60,250 bases of DNA from Nonomuraea sp. SBT364 (GTDB lineage Bacteria; Actinomycetota; Actinomycetes; Streptosporangiales; Streptosporangiaceae). The notes under the pieces were generated by a model. The model was not told where the DNA came from. It searched no databases and saw only the letters and a list, made by a program, of their open reading frames with translations. The stretch covers positions 1 to 60,250 of the forward strand of contig NZ_LAVL01000042.1 in NCBI RefSeq assembly GCF_001083785.1, written 5' to 3'. How positions within the stretch are numbered: the first letter of the stretch is position 1; every line of letters begins with the position of its first letter. This document shows, piece after piece, positions 34,862-42,513 of this stretch. A program made the translations under genes and the position numbers.

Positions 34862-34888
34862 TAATCTAGCAATTGCGAACTATTCGCA
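34862..34888 (-). promoter_or_regulatory. Fur-like operator and -10 element of the iron-type importer
   Basis: TGCGAA-CTA-TTCGCA (34874-34888) is a perfect 6-3-6 inverted repeat, close to the 7-1-7 layout of Fur-family boxes. On the minus strand it is followed at once by TAGATT (34867 to 34862), a good TAnnnT -10. Repressor binding would occlude the promoter. Family member (Fur, Zur, Nur or other) is not determined. Confidence 0.5.
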
Positions 34889-35002
34889 TCTATCGGGGCG
34901 TGATCTCCGCCGCCGGGCGTCCGGCGCCCACGAGCCGCTCGTGACCTTGCCGAACCCCCGGCCGTCCGCGCTGATGTAGACGTTGCGGCCGTGGCCGGGT
35001 CA

Positions 35003-35467
35003 TTAGAACCGCCCCTTCCTGAACCTGCGCACGAAGATGTGCGTGTGCGAGCGGCTGAGCAGCTCGACCTTCCGGCGGCGCGGGTGCTCGTACATCGTGA
35101 CCTTGAGGCACTTCAGCGTGACGCGGCGCGGCCCGCGCAGCGCGTCGAACGCGATCGTCTCGGTGTCGAAGCCGCGCCCGTCGTCGATCCCGATGCCGAG
35201 CTCGCGCCGGAACTTGAAGGAGCCCGGCGGGTTGAACGGCTTGGTCGCCACGATCGCCCGGTTGGCCTCGAACGGGCAGCGGACCAGCACCCGCACGTCG
35301 CTGTCCTGCCGGGGGCGCCGCGGCGTGACCTTGACCCCCGTCCACTCGTCGGTCCAGCGCCGGGGCCCGTGGTCGGCGCGGGCCGCGGCCGGGGCGGCGA
35401 CCTCGGCTGTCAGGCCGCCGGCCAGGCCGACGGCCAGGACGATTCCCATACCAATGAACAGCCTCAT
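35003..35467 (-). CDS. Small secreted protein of unknown function
   Basis: A 154-aa protein with a signal peptide (RLFIGMGIVLAVGLAGGLTA, cleavage near ARA at about 28-31) and a mature domain of about 120 residues rich in Arg and strands. Two mature cysteines (VRCPFEAN and TLKCLKV) could form a disulfide. I do not recognise the family. ATG at 35467 follows GGGGAG. It is single-gene and located between the importer promoter and the EF-hand gene. Probably exported by Sec. Confidence 0.7.
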   Translation of the reverse strand: MRLFIGMGIVLAVGLAGGLTAEVAAPAAARADHGPRRWTDEWTGVKVTPRRPRQDSDVRVLVRCPFEANRAIVATKPFNPPGSFKFRRELGIGIDDGRGFDTETIAFDALRGPRRVTLKCLKVTMYEHPRRRKVELLSRSHTHIFVRRFRKGRF

Positions 35468-35557
35468 GTTCTCCCCATCATCGGCGCTTTCGGGGGGAGC
35501 TGATCAAGTATGAGTTACTCTGAGTAGTGAATCAATCACTCTCCGAGAGGAGTCGCG

Positions 35558-36058
35558 GTGAACGACGGAAACGTGCTCCGCAGGTGCGCCGAGCGCAACT
35601 TCAACGACCTCGACACCGATGGCGACGGCGCCCTCACCAGGAACGACTACCTGGCGCTGGCCGAGCGGCGGTGCGCGACCGCCGGCGTCACCGTCGACAG
35701 CCCCATCGGCCGCTCGGTCGCCGAGGCATACCTGAGCACCTGGGAGTCCCACGCCAGGTCCATGGACCTCGACCACGACGAGCACATCACCAAGGAGGAG
35801 TACGTCCGGTCCTTCGAGTCGATGGTGCGCAGCGGCACGATGTCGCAGGTGCTCGCGCCGATGTTCCGGGCCACCTTCGACCTGGCCGACCGCGACGGCG
35901 ACGGCGCCCTGGCCGCCGAGGAGTTCCGCACGCTGTGGAGCCGTCCCGGCGACGACCTGGCGGCGGCCTTCCAGGAGGCCGACGCCGACGGCGACGGCCG
36001 CATTACCTACGAGGAGTACGCGGACGTGCGCCGGCGGCTGCTCGTCGGCGAGGCCTGA
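35558..36058 (+). CDS. Four-EF-hand calcium-binding protein (calerythrin-like)
   Basis: A 166-aa cytoplasmic protein with four EF-hand loops: DTDGDGALTRND, DLDHDEHITKEE, DRDGDGALAAEE and DADGDGRITYEE. Loop 2 has His at the fifth and Glu in place of Gly at the sixth position, so its calcium affinity may be weaker. It is similar to actinomycete calerythrin and CabD, which buffer or sense calcium during growth and differentiation. GTG start preceded by GAGGAG. It is a single gene followed by a strong bidirectional terminator. Confidence 0.93.
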   Translation: MNDGNVLRRCAERNFNDLDTDGDGALTRNDYLALAERRCATAGVTVDSPIGRSVAEAYLSTWESHARSMDLDHDEHITKEEYVRSFESMVRSGTMSQVLAPMFRATFDLADRDGDGALAAEEFRTLWSRPGDDLAAAFQEADADGDGRITYEEYADVRRRLLVGEA

Positions 36059-36065
36059 CACACGG

Positions 36066-36095
36066 GCGGGCCGTCCCCCGTCGGGGGCGGCCCGC
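36066..36095. terminator. Bidirectional terminator hairpin
   Basis: GCGGGCCG-T-CCCCC and GGGGG-CGGCCCGC form a 13-bp stem with one bulged T and loop GTC. It lies between the convergent EF-hand and anti-sigma-like genes, so it can end both transcripts. No U-tract. Confidence 0.8.
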
Positions 36096-36106
36096 TCCGG
36101 CGGCGG

Positions 36107-36529
36107 TCAGGCGCGCGGCAGCGCGAACCAGGTGGCCTTGCCCGTCCGGTCGGGGCTGGTGACGTAGCGCTGCGGATGGCAGCCGTAGAAGCCGTCGGAG
36201 AGCGCCGCCACGATGTGCAGGCCGCGCCCCCGCTCGGCGTCCAGGTCGGGGGTGCGCTGGGCGGGCAGCGGCCGGCCGCTGTCCACCACCACGCACACGA
36301 TCTCCTTCCGGCCGGCGTTCACGGCCAGCTCGTACGGCGCGTCCCCGTACAGCAGCGCGTTCGTGACCAGCTCGCTGGTCATCAGCACCGCGTCGTCGAC
36401 GAGCCCGGCGGGCAGGCCGAGCCCGGTCAGCAGATCCCGGACGGCGGATCGGGCCTGGCCCACGGCCTGGGCGTCACCGGGCAGCGGCCACGCGTACTGG
36501 ATGCGGCTCTGCGGAGCTGATCGCAGCAT
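36107..36529 (-). CDS. RsbW-like anti-sigma/serine kinase (HATPase)
   Basis: A 140-aa GHKL ATPase of the anti-sigma-factor (RsbW/SpoIIAB) type. The N-box is VLMTSELVTNALLYGDAPYEL and the G-box is DSGRPLPAQRTPDLDAERGRGLHIVAALSD, with a C-terminal GKATWFAL strand. It has no HisKA domain. Actinomycetes carry many such stand-alone kinases, which may control an anti-anti-sigma factor or sigma factor by partner switching; no partner gene is adjacent. ATG at 36529 with AAAGGGA upstream. Confidence 0.9.
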   Translation of the reverse strand: MLRSAPQSRIQYAWPLPGDAQAVGQARSAVRDLLTGLGLPAGLVDDAVLMTSELVTNALLYGDAPYELAVNAGRKEIVCVVVDSGRPLPAQRTPDLDAERGRGLHIVAALSDGFYGCHPQRYVTSPDRTGKATWFALPRA

Positions 36530-36603
36530 GTCGTCCCTTTCCTCAACCGGGCGGAGGATGCCGTCCCCAACCTGTACGAAGACAGGAGGGTGCCAGGTTG
36601 AAC

Positions 36604-36620
36604 CCCCGGGTGTCCCGGGG
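36604..36620 (-). terminator. Terminator hairpin of the arabinoside ABC operon
   Basis: CCCCGGG and CCCGGGG form a perfect 7-bp stem with loop TGT, 14 bp beyond the stop of the last permease gene. It most likely ends the minus-strand ABC transcript. Confidence 0.6.
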
Positions 36621-36634
36621 AAGTGACAACTTCG

Positions 36635-37468
36635 CTACTGTCCGGCAAGACCTGTGTGCGCGACGCCACGGACGATCTGCCGTTGAAACAGGACGAACAC
36701 CACGAGGAGCGGCAGCCCGGCGAGCATCACCGAGGCCATGATCTGCGCGTACCTCAGACCGAACGTGCCCTGCACGACGTTGGCCAGGCCGACCGGCAGC
36801 GTCATCGTGTTCGGGTCGGTGGAGACCAGGAACGGCCACAGGAAGTTGTTCCACGTGTTGATGAACGTGAAGATCGACACCGCGGCCAGCACGGGCCGCG
36901 ACAGCGGCAGCACGATCTGGAAGAACACCCGCCACCGCCCCGCCCCGTCCACGAACGCGGCCTGCTCCAGCTCGGGCGGCACGTCCTGGAAGAACTTGAA
37001 CAGGATGAAGACGATCAGCGGCGCCGCCACCTGCGGCAGGATGATCGCCCACCAGGTGTCGACCAGCCCGAGCGCGACCATCTCGGCGAACAGCGGCGCG
37101 ATCAGCACCTGCGGCGGCACCATGATCCCGGCCAGGATCAGCCCCAGCAGCGCCCGCTGCCCCTTGAACTGCGTGCGCGCGAACCCGTAGGCGGCCATCG
37201 CGGACAGCAGCACGGTCAGGAACGTGACGATGATCGAGGTGACCGCCGAGTTGATCGCCCACTTGACGATGCCGCCGGTACCCAGCACCAGCGCGTAGGC
37301 GTCGAACGTGATCTCGCTGCCGAACCACTGCAGTGGGATGACCGTGGTCTCCGACTCCGGCTTGAGCGAGGTCGCCAGCCCCCAGGCGATCGGCGCGATC
37401 CAGATGGCCGCCAGCACGAGCGCGACGGCCAGCAGGACGAGCTGGCTCGGGCTGAACCGCTTGGTCAT
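36635..37468 (-). CDS. Sugar ABC transporter permease (MalG-like)
   Basis: A 277-aa permease of the carbohydrate CUT1 family with six predicted helices. The EAA-loop is seen at VPPELEQAAFVDGAGRWRVFFQIVLPLSRP. ATG at 37468 overlaps the preceding permease stop (ATGA) and follows GGAGG. With the SBP and first permease it forms the import channel. No ATPase gene is present in this locus, so a shared MsiK-type ATPase is probably used, as known for other actinomycete CUT1 systems. Operator sites upstream suggest arabinoside induction. Confidence 0.92.
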   Translation of the reverse strand: MTKRFSPSQLVLLAVALVLAAIWIAPIAWGLATSLKPESETTVIPLQWFGSEITFDAYALVLGTGGIVKWAINSAVTSIIVTFLTVLLSAMAAYGFARTQFKGQRALLGLILAGIMVPPQVLIAPLFAEMVALGLVDTWWAIILPQVAAPLIVFILFKFFQDVPPELEQAAFVDGAGRWRVFFQIVLPLSRPVLAAVSIFTFINTWNNFLWPFLVSTDPNTMTLPVGLANVVQGTFGLRYAQIMASVMLAGLPLLVVFVLFQRQIVRGVAHTGLAGQ

Positions 37469-38391
37469 GACGCGACCTCCTCGCGCTTGCGGAACAGCCG
37501 GAGCTGCACCAGGGATACGACGACGATGATGACGAAGAGGATGTAGGAGACGGCCGAGGCGTAACCGATGCGGTAGCCGGTGAAGCCGACGTCGTAGGCG
37601 TACTCGATGATCGGCCGGGTGGAGTCCTCCGGCCCGCCGCCGGTCATCAGGTAGATCTGGTCGAAGACCTTCAGCGAGGCCAGCAGTTGCAGCACCACGA
37701 TGAGCGCGGTGGTACGGCTGAGCATCGGCAGTGTGATGGAGCGGAGCTTGTCCCAGCCGGTCGCCCCGTCGATGGCGGCGGCCTCGTACAGGTGCTGCGG
37801 GATCGACTGCAGCGCGGCCAGGTAGAGCAGGAAGTTGAAGCCGACCGTCCACCAGACGGTCGTCAGCACCATCGACCACATGGCCACGCCGGGGTCGCCG
37901 AGCCACAGCACGTCGGTGCCCAGGGTGCCGTTGATCAGGCCGTACTCGGGCGGGTAGATCATCTGCAGCCACAGCACGGCCACCACTGCCGACGGCAGCA
38001 GGAACGGCCCGAAGAACGACAGCCGCCACAGCCACTGCATGAACCGCAGGTTGTGCACGAGCAGCGCGAACAGCAGGCCGAGCAGCACCAGCGGGACGGT
38101 GCTCAGCGCGGTGAAGACCAGCGTGTTCCACAGCGAGCGCCACATGCGGGGGTCGCCGAACGCCTCGGCGTAGTTCGCGAACCCGACCATCCGGTCGTTG
38201 GTGCCGGCGATGTTGACGCTGGAGAAGCTCATCCGCAGGCCGAGCAGCGTCGGCCAGACCAGGAAGGCCACGTAGACGAGCAGGAAGGGGGCGACGAACA
38301 GCAGCCCGTGCTGCGTCCAGCTCCGGTGGACCTTGGCCTTGGCGGCGGGGGCGCCGCTGGCGACGGGGGCGGCGACGGTGGTCGTCATCAT
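37465..38391 (-). CDS. Sugar ABC transporter permease (MalF-like)
   Basis: A 308-aa CUT1-type permease with six membrane helices. The EAA-loop is QHLYEAAAIDGATGWDKLRSITLPMLSRT. ATG at 38391 overlaps the SBP stop (ATGA); its own stop overlaps the next permease start. The N-terminal Ala/Thr-rich tail precedes the first helix (HGLLFVAPFLLVYVAFLVWP). It pairs with the MalG-like protein to carry an oligosaccharide, probably an arabinose-containing one, judging by the GH51 neighbour. Confidence 0.93.
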   Translation of the reverse strand: MMTTTVAAPVASGAPAAKAKVHRSWTQHGLLFVAPFLLVYVAFLVWPTLLGLRMSFSSVNIAGTNDRMVGFANYAEAFGDPRMWRSLWNTLVFTALSTVPLVLLGLLFALLVHNLRFMQWLWRLSFFGPFLLPSAVVAVLWLQMIYPPEYGLINGTLGTDVLWLGDPGVAMWSMVLTTVWWTVGFNFLLYLAALQSIPQHLYEAAAIDGATGWDKLRSITLPMLSRTTALIVVLQLLASLKVFDQIYLMTGGGPEDSTRPIIEYAYDVGFTGYRIGYASAVSYILFVIIVVVSLVQLRLFRKREEVAS

Positions 38392-39722
38392 CGCTCCTGG
38401 ACGGGGAAGGGGTTCGGGGCGGACATCAGCCGGGTCAGCGCGGCCTTGGCGTTGGCCAGCCCTTCCTCCGGGGTGCGCTCCCCGCTGATGACGGGGGAGA
38501 ACGCCTCGCCGAACTCGATCCACAGCCGCGAGGCCGAGCCGGTGTACCAGACCTGCGGGTCGAGGGCGACGTCGGTGATGACCGAGCGGTACTCCGACTG
38601 CGGCTGCAACGCCAGGTACTCGGGCTCCTGCAGCGCGGGCAGGTAGGCGGGCACATGCCCGGCCACGGCCCAGTCGGCGCTGTTCTTGACCAGGTAGGCG
38701 ATGAACCGGTACGTGGCCCGCTCCACCTCCGGGTCGCGGTTGCGCTGGTGCGGCAGCACGAACACGTGGCAGTCGGCCTGCGCCGCCCCGGTGCCGAACA
38801 CGCTGGGGAAGCGCGCCATGCTGAACGGCGTCCCGCGGTCCTTGAGGCCGGTGGTCTCCCAGTCGCCGTTCCACAGGAAGGCCGCCTGGTTGTTGGTGAA
38901 CTTGGCGACCGACGCCCCGTAGTCGGTGGTCGGGTCGCAGAGCCCTTCCTCGCCGAGCGTGCGCATGAACCGCAGCGCGGCCAGTGCCTTGGCGTCGTCG
39001 ATGGTGATCCGGCTGCCGTCCTCCGACAGCAGCGTGCCGCCGCTCTGCGGGTAGAGCGACCACCACACGCGCCAGGGCCCGACGGTGCCGAGGCCGAGGG
39101 CGTCGAAGGCCAGCGGCGGCTCGCCGCCCATCGCGTCCTTCGCCTTGCGCAGCGCCGCCAGCAGCTCGTCGGGGCCGGTGGTGGCGCGCAGCTTGCCGTC
39201 CGCGCCGAGCAGGCCGGCCTTGGCGCAGATGTCGGTGTTGTAGTACTGCACCATCGGGTGCGCGTCGAACGGCACCGCGTATAGGGTGCCGTTGTAGTGG
39301 GCGCGCTGCCAGATGGGCGGACTGAAGTCGGCCCCCCGCAATCCCGCCTCGGCCAGCAGGTCCACGTTGATCGGGTCGAGGAGCTGGCCGGCGCCGATGC
39401 CGGCCAGCCGGGCCAGGTGGAAGGTGGCCAGGTCGGGTGAGCGGCCACCCGCGCCCGCCATGGCGACCTTCGTGTAGTACGGCTCGCCCCAGGCGAGCAC
39501 GTTCTCCTCGATGAAGATGTCCGCGTGCTCCTTGGCGAACGCGCCGACCATCTGGTTCATGATGATGCCGTCGCTGGCGCCCAGGAAGTGCCAGTACTTC
39601 ACGCGCGTCTGTGACGAGCCGAGCCCTACGGGGATGGCGCAGCCTGCCGCGCCGGCGCCGAGGAGGGCGAGACTCCCGCCGAGGAGGTTCCGGCGGCTGA
39701 TCGTGGGGGGTGGACCTTGCAC
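38388..39722 (-). CDS. Sugar ABC transporter substrate-binding lipoprotein (Tat-type)
   Basis: A 444-aa solute-binding protein of the CUT1/UgpB-type family. The GTG start at 39722 has GAGG 5 nt upstream. The N-terminus has a twin-arginine SRRNLLGG motif and a lipobox GAAGCA, so it should be exported folded by Tat and anchored as a lipoprotein. The mature part shows VKYWHFLGASDGIIMNQMVGAF (domain 1) and KFTNNQAAFLWNGDWETTG (ligand region). The likely ligand is an arabino-oligosaccharide, inferred from the divergent GH51 and LacI genes and shared operators. Confidence 0.92.
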   Translation of the reverse strand: MQGPPPTISRRNLLGGSLALLGAGAAGCAIPVGLGSSQTRVKYWHFLGASDGIIMNQMVGAFAKEHADIFIEENVLAWGEPYYTKVAMAGAGGRSPDLATFHLARLAGIGAGQLLDPINVDLLAEAGLRGADFSPPIWQRAHYNGTLYAVPFDAHPMVQYYNTDICAKAGLLGADGKLRATTGPDELLAALRKAKDAMGGEPPLAFDALGLGTVGPWRVWWSLYPQSGGTLLSEDGSRITIDDAKALAALRFMRTLGEEGLCDPTTDYGASVAKFTNNQAAFLWNGDWETTGLKDRGTPFSMARFPSVFGTGAAQADCHVFVLPHQRNRDPEVERATYRFIAYLVKNSADWAVAGHVPAYLPALQEPEYLALQPQSEYRSVITDVALDPQVWYTGSASRLWIEFGEAFSPVISGERTPEEGLANAKAALTRLMSAPNPFPVQER

Positions 39723-39757
39723 AGTGGCCTCTTCTCACCGAGCTGATCGATTGGCCA

Positions 39758-39771
39758 TGTTCTCGCTAACA
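39758..39771. promoter_or_regulatory. LacI-type operator 1 (TGTTAGCG family) near the sugar SBP
   Basis: TGTTCTCGCTAACA on the plus strand, or TGTTAGCGAGAACA on the other. It shares the half-site TGTTAGCG with three other sites in this locus and lies 36 bp upstream of the SBP start. Confidence 0.65.
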
Positions 39772-39787
39772 TCGGGTGGCCACCGAG

Positions 39788-39801
39788 TGTTAGCGATAAC
39801 A
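39788..39801. promoter_or_regulatory. LacI-type operator 2 (TGTTAGCGATAACA)
   Basis: TGTTAGCGATAACA is a nearly perfect palindrome with central CG, typical of LacI-family operators. It lies in the SBP/GH51 divergent region, between operators 1 and 3. Confidence 0.7.
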
Positions 39802-39843
39802 ACGCCAGTGTCAAGACCTGGCCTGCAACCGCTTTCCACACCC

Positions 39844-39872
39844 TTGACCTCGCGAACTGATAACGCTAACAA
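39844..39872 (+). promoter_or_regulatory. GH51 promoter with overlapping LacI-type operator 3
   Basis: TTGACC (39844-39849), 17 bp, then TAACAA (39867-39872) form a plausible promoter. The operator TGATAACGCTAACA (39858-39871), or TGTTAGCGTTATCA in reverse, covers the -10 region. Repression by steric occlusion is expected. Confidence 0.62.
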
Positions 39873-39904
39873 TCTCCTGGAACCCAGCATTGAGGAGCAG
39901 CCAC

Positions 39905-41395
39905 GTGCAGACGGCACACCTGACGATCGACCCCGCGTTCCGGGTGGCACCCGTGCGCCGCCGCACCTTCGGCACCTTCGTCGAGCACCTGGGCCGGTGC
40001 GTCTACGAGGGCATCTACGAGCCCGGCCACCCCGGCGCCGACGACGACGGATTCCGGCGCGACGTCCTCGACCTGACCCGGGAGCTCGGCGTCTCCACCG
40101 TCCGCTACCCCGGCGGCAACTTCGTCTCCGGCTACCGCTGGGAGGACGGCATCGGGCCGAAGTCCGGGCGCCCCCGCCGGCTCGACCTGGCCTGGCACAG
40201 CACCGAGACGAACGAGGTCGGCGTCGACGAGTTCATGCGCTGGTGCCGCAAGGCCGGCGTGGAGCCGATGATGGCCGTCAACCTCGGCACCCGCGGCATC
40301 GCCGAGGCGCTCGACCTGCTCGAATACTGCAACCACCCGTCCGGCACCGCGCTGTCCGACCTGCGGATCGCCAACGGCGCCAAGGAACCGCACGGCATCC
40401 GCATGTGGTGCCTGGGCAACGAGATGGACGGCCCCTGGCAGACCGGCCACAAGACCGCCCGCGAGTACGGCCGGCTGGCCGCCGAGACCGCCCGCGCGAT
40501 GCGCACGATGGACCGCGACCTGGAGCTCGTCGCCTGCGGCAGCTCCGGCTCGTCGATGCCCACGTTCGGCGCGTGGGAGGCGACCGTGCTGGAGGAGACG
40601 TACGACGTGGTCGACTACATCTCCTGCCATGCCTACTACGAGGAGAAGAACGGCGACCTGGGCAGCTTCCTGGCCTGCTCGACCGACATGGAGTACTTCA
40701 TCCGCTCGGTCGTCGCCACCGCCGACCATGTCGGGGCCCGGCTCAAGTCCCGCAAGAAGATCGACATCTCCTTCGACGAGTGGAACGTCTGGTACCTGTC
40801 CCGCTTCCAGTCCGCCGAGACGCCGAACGACTGGCCGGTGGCGCCTCCGCTGCTGGAGGACCACTACCACCTGGCCGACGCGGTGGCGTTCGGCGGGCTG
40901 CTCATCACCCTGCTGCGCAACAGCGACCGGGTGACGGCGGCCTCCCTGGCCCAGCTCGTCAACGTGATCGCGCCGATCATGACCGAGCCGGGCGGCCGGG
41001 CCTGGCGGCAGACCACCTTCCACCCGTTCGCCCAGGCGTCCCGGTACGCGATCGGCGACGTGCTGCGGGTCGAGCCGGTCTCGCCGCTCTACGAGACGGC
41101 CGAGTACGGCGAGGTGCCGCTGCTGCACGCGGTGGCCACCCGCTCGGACGAGGGCGTGACGCTGTTCGCGGTCAACCGCTCGACGGACGCGCCGCTGTCA
41201 CTGGAGATCGACGCCCGCGCGCTGGCCGGCGCCCGCATCACCGCCGCGACCACGCTGACCGACACCGACGTGTACGCGCGCAACACCGCCGACGCCCCTG
41301 ACCGGATCGCCCCCCGCGCCAACACCGACGTCGAGCACGACCCGATGCGCGTGCTGCTGCCGCCGGTGTCGTGGAACGTGATCCACCTGGCCTAG
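39905..41395 (+). CDS. abfA: GH51 alpha-L-arabinofuranosidase
   Basis: A 496-aa intracellular GH51 enzyme removing terminal alpha-L-arabinofuranosyl residues from arabinan or arabinoxylan oligosaccharides. GTG at 39905 follows GAGGAG. Catalytic residues are visible: acid/base Glu173 in WCLGNEMDG and nucleophile Glu292 in SFDEWNVWY, almost matching the known Geobacillus numbering (175/294). Other family motifs are TFGTFVEHLGRCVYEGIYEPG and VRYPGGNFVSGYRWEDGIGP. No signal peptide. It is divergent from the sugar ABC operon and shares operators with it; its stop overlaps the convergent LacI stop by 4 bp. Confidence 0.95.
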   Translation: MQTAHLTIDPAFRVAPVRRRTFGTFVEHLGRCVYEGIYEPGHPGADDDGFRRDVLDLTRELGVSTVRYPGGNFVSGYRWEDGIGPKSGRPRRLDLAWHSTETNEVGVDEFMRWCRKAGVEPMMAVNLGTRGIAEALDLLEYCNHPSGTALSDLRIANGAKEPHGIRMWCLGNEMDGPWQTGHKTAREYGRLAAETARAMRTMDRDLELVACGSSGSSMPTFGAWEATVLEETYDVVDYISCHAYYEEKNGDLGSFLACSTDMEYFIRSVVATADHVGARLKSRKKIDISFDEWNVWYLSRFQSAETPNDWPVAPPLLEDHYHLADAVAFGGLLITLLRNSDRVTAASLAQLVNVIAPIMTEPGGRAWRQTTFHPFAQASRYAIGDVLRVEPVSPLYETAEYGEVPLLHAVATRSDEGVTLFAVNRSTDAPLSLEIDARALAGARITAATTLTDTDVYARNTADAPDRIAPRANTDVEHDPMRVLLPPVSWNVIHLA

Positions 41396-42423
41396 CGGGG
41401 CGGGGGCGCGGTGCTCTCCCGGACGACGAGCTCCGGCTCGACCAGCCGCCGCGCCTCTTCGCCCTTGCCCGCCATGCGGTCCAGCAGCAGATGGAATGCG
41501 TGCCTGCCGACCTCGCCGAAGTCCTGGCGCACGGTGGTCAGCGGGGGCGAATAGTAGGCCGACTCCGGCACGTCGTCGAAGCCGACGACGCTCACGTCCT
41601 CGGGCACCCGCCGGCCGGCCTCGCGCAGCGCCCGGAGCATGCCGAGCGCCATCTGGTCGTTGCCCACGAACACGGCCGTCACCGTGGGGTCCGCGGCCAG
41701 CTGCCGGCCCAGCTCGTAGCCGGAGCGCGGGGACCAGTCACCGCGCAGCGGCTCGTGCACCGGCCGGTCGTGCTCCTCCAGCACCCCCTGCCAGCCGTCG
41801 ACCCGGTAGTTGGCGTCCAGCCAGTTGACCGGCCCGCCCAGGTGCCGGACGGTCTCGTGGCCGAGGCCGAGCAGGTGGCGGGTGGCGTGCTCGGCGCCTG
41901 CGCGCTGGTCGACGGTGACCACCGGGACCGGGATGTCCTCCCCCGCGTCGACCGCCACCACGGGCAGGTCGGGCGGCAGGTGGCGGAGCCCGTCGGCTGC
42001 CGACTCGTGCGGCGCGAGGATGACGACCCCGTCGACCGACTGCGAGCGCAGCCGGTGCACGGCCTCCTCGATGGAGCGCCGGCTCAGCAGGCTCAGGCTG
42101 GCGATGCTCACGCTGTAGCCGCTCAGCCGGGCGGTCTGCTCGATGCAGTAGAGCGTGGACGCGGGGCCGTAGAGCGTGGTGTCGATGCTGATCACGCCGA
42201 GCACCCCGGACCGGCCCGTGACGAGCTGGCGCGCCGCCGAGTTGGGCCAGTAGTCGAGCTCGCGCACGGCGGCGAGCACCCGCTCACGTGTCTCGGCGCG
42301 CACCCTGTCGGGCGCGTTGAGCACCCGGGAGACCGTCATCGCCGAGACCCCTGCCAGTGCCGCGACATCGCCGAGCACCGCCGGCCTGGTGCGCGTGCTG
42401 CGATCGTCCGATTTCCCGGCCAT
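41392..42423 (-). CDS. LacI-family regulator of the arabinoside locus
   Basis: A 343-aa LacI-family repressor. I prefer ATG at 42423, with a GGGGGG-rich SD; another in-frame ATG at 42438 lacks an SD. The HTH is VLGDVAALAGVSAMTVSRVLNAPDRV with the hinge helix NSAARQLVTGRSG. It has the periplasmic-binding-like effector domain (LGVISIDTTLYGPASTLY; VTAVFVGNDQMALGMLRAL; DVSVVGFDDVPESAYYSPPLTTVRQD). An operator lies immediately upstream (42441-42454), so it is probably autoregulated. The inducer is probably arabinose or an arabino-oligosaccharide; this is inference from context. Confidence 0.93.
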   Translation of the reverse strand: MAGKSDDRSTRTRPAVLGDVAALAGVSAMTVSRVLNAPDRVRAETRERVLAAVRELDYWPNSAARQLVTGRSGVLGVISIDTTLYGPASTLYCIEQTARLSGYSVSIASLSLLSRRSIEEAVHRLRSQSVDGVVILAPHESAADGLRHLPPDLPVVAVDAGEDIPVPVVTVDQRAGAEHATRHLLGLGHETVRHLGGPVNWLDANYRVDGWQGVLEEHDRPVHEPLRGDWSPRSGYELGRQLAADPTVTAVFVGNDQMALGMLRALREAGRRVPEDVSVVGFDDVPESAYYSPPLTTVRQDFGEVGRHAFHLLLDRMAGKGEEARRLVEPELVVRESTAPPPR

Positions 42424-42440
42424 GCCGCCACCCCCCATGC

Positions 42441-42454
42441 CGATAACGCTAACA
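42441..42454. promoter_or_regulatory. LacI-type operator 4 upstream of the lacI-family gene
   Basis: CGATAACGCTAACA (TGTTAGCGTTATCG in reverse) contains the same half-site as operators 1-3 and lies at the start of the regulator gene. It indicates autoregulation. Confidence 0.65.
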
Positions 42455-42487
42455 GGAGGGAACCGGTTTCAGCGCCCTGTTTTCTCC

Positions 42488-42513
42488 ATCAATCGATTGA
42501 TAGGTTGGCGGCC
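42488..42513 (+). promoter_or_regulatory. TetR autoregulatory palindrome and leaderless-type promoter
   Basis: ATCAATCGATTGAT (42488-42501) is a perfect 14-bp palindrome. The last T begins TAGGTT (42501-42506, TAnnnT), 7 nt before the ATG at 42514. A repressor bound here would cover the promoter, consistent with TetR autoregulation. The short leader gives no clear SD. Confidence 0.58.

Noticed and set aside
34791..34890. Cobalamin riboswitch upstream of the FecB/BtuF-like gene
   Set aside because: The leader is only about 65 nt with one simple hairpin; the multi-arm B12 box structure is not present.
34880..34990. A 37-codon minus-strand segment with protein-like sequence (RNVYISADGRGFGKVTSGSW)
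   Set aside because: It has an in-frame stop just upstream and no start codon, and runs into the Fur-like promoter. It could be a gene remnant, but it is too short to support.
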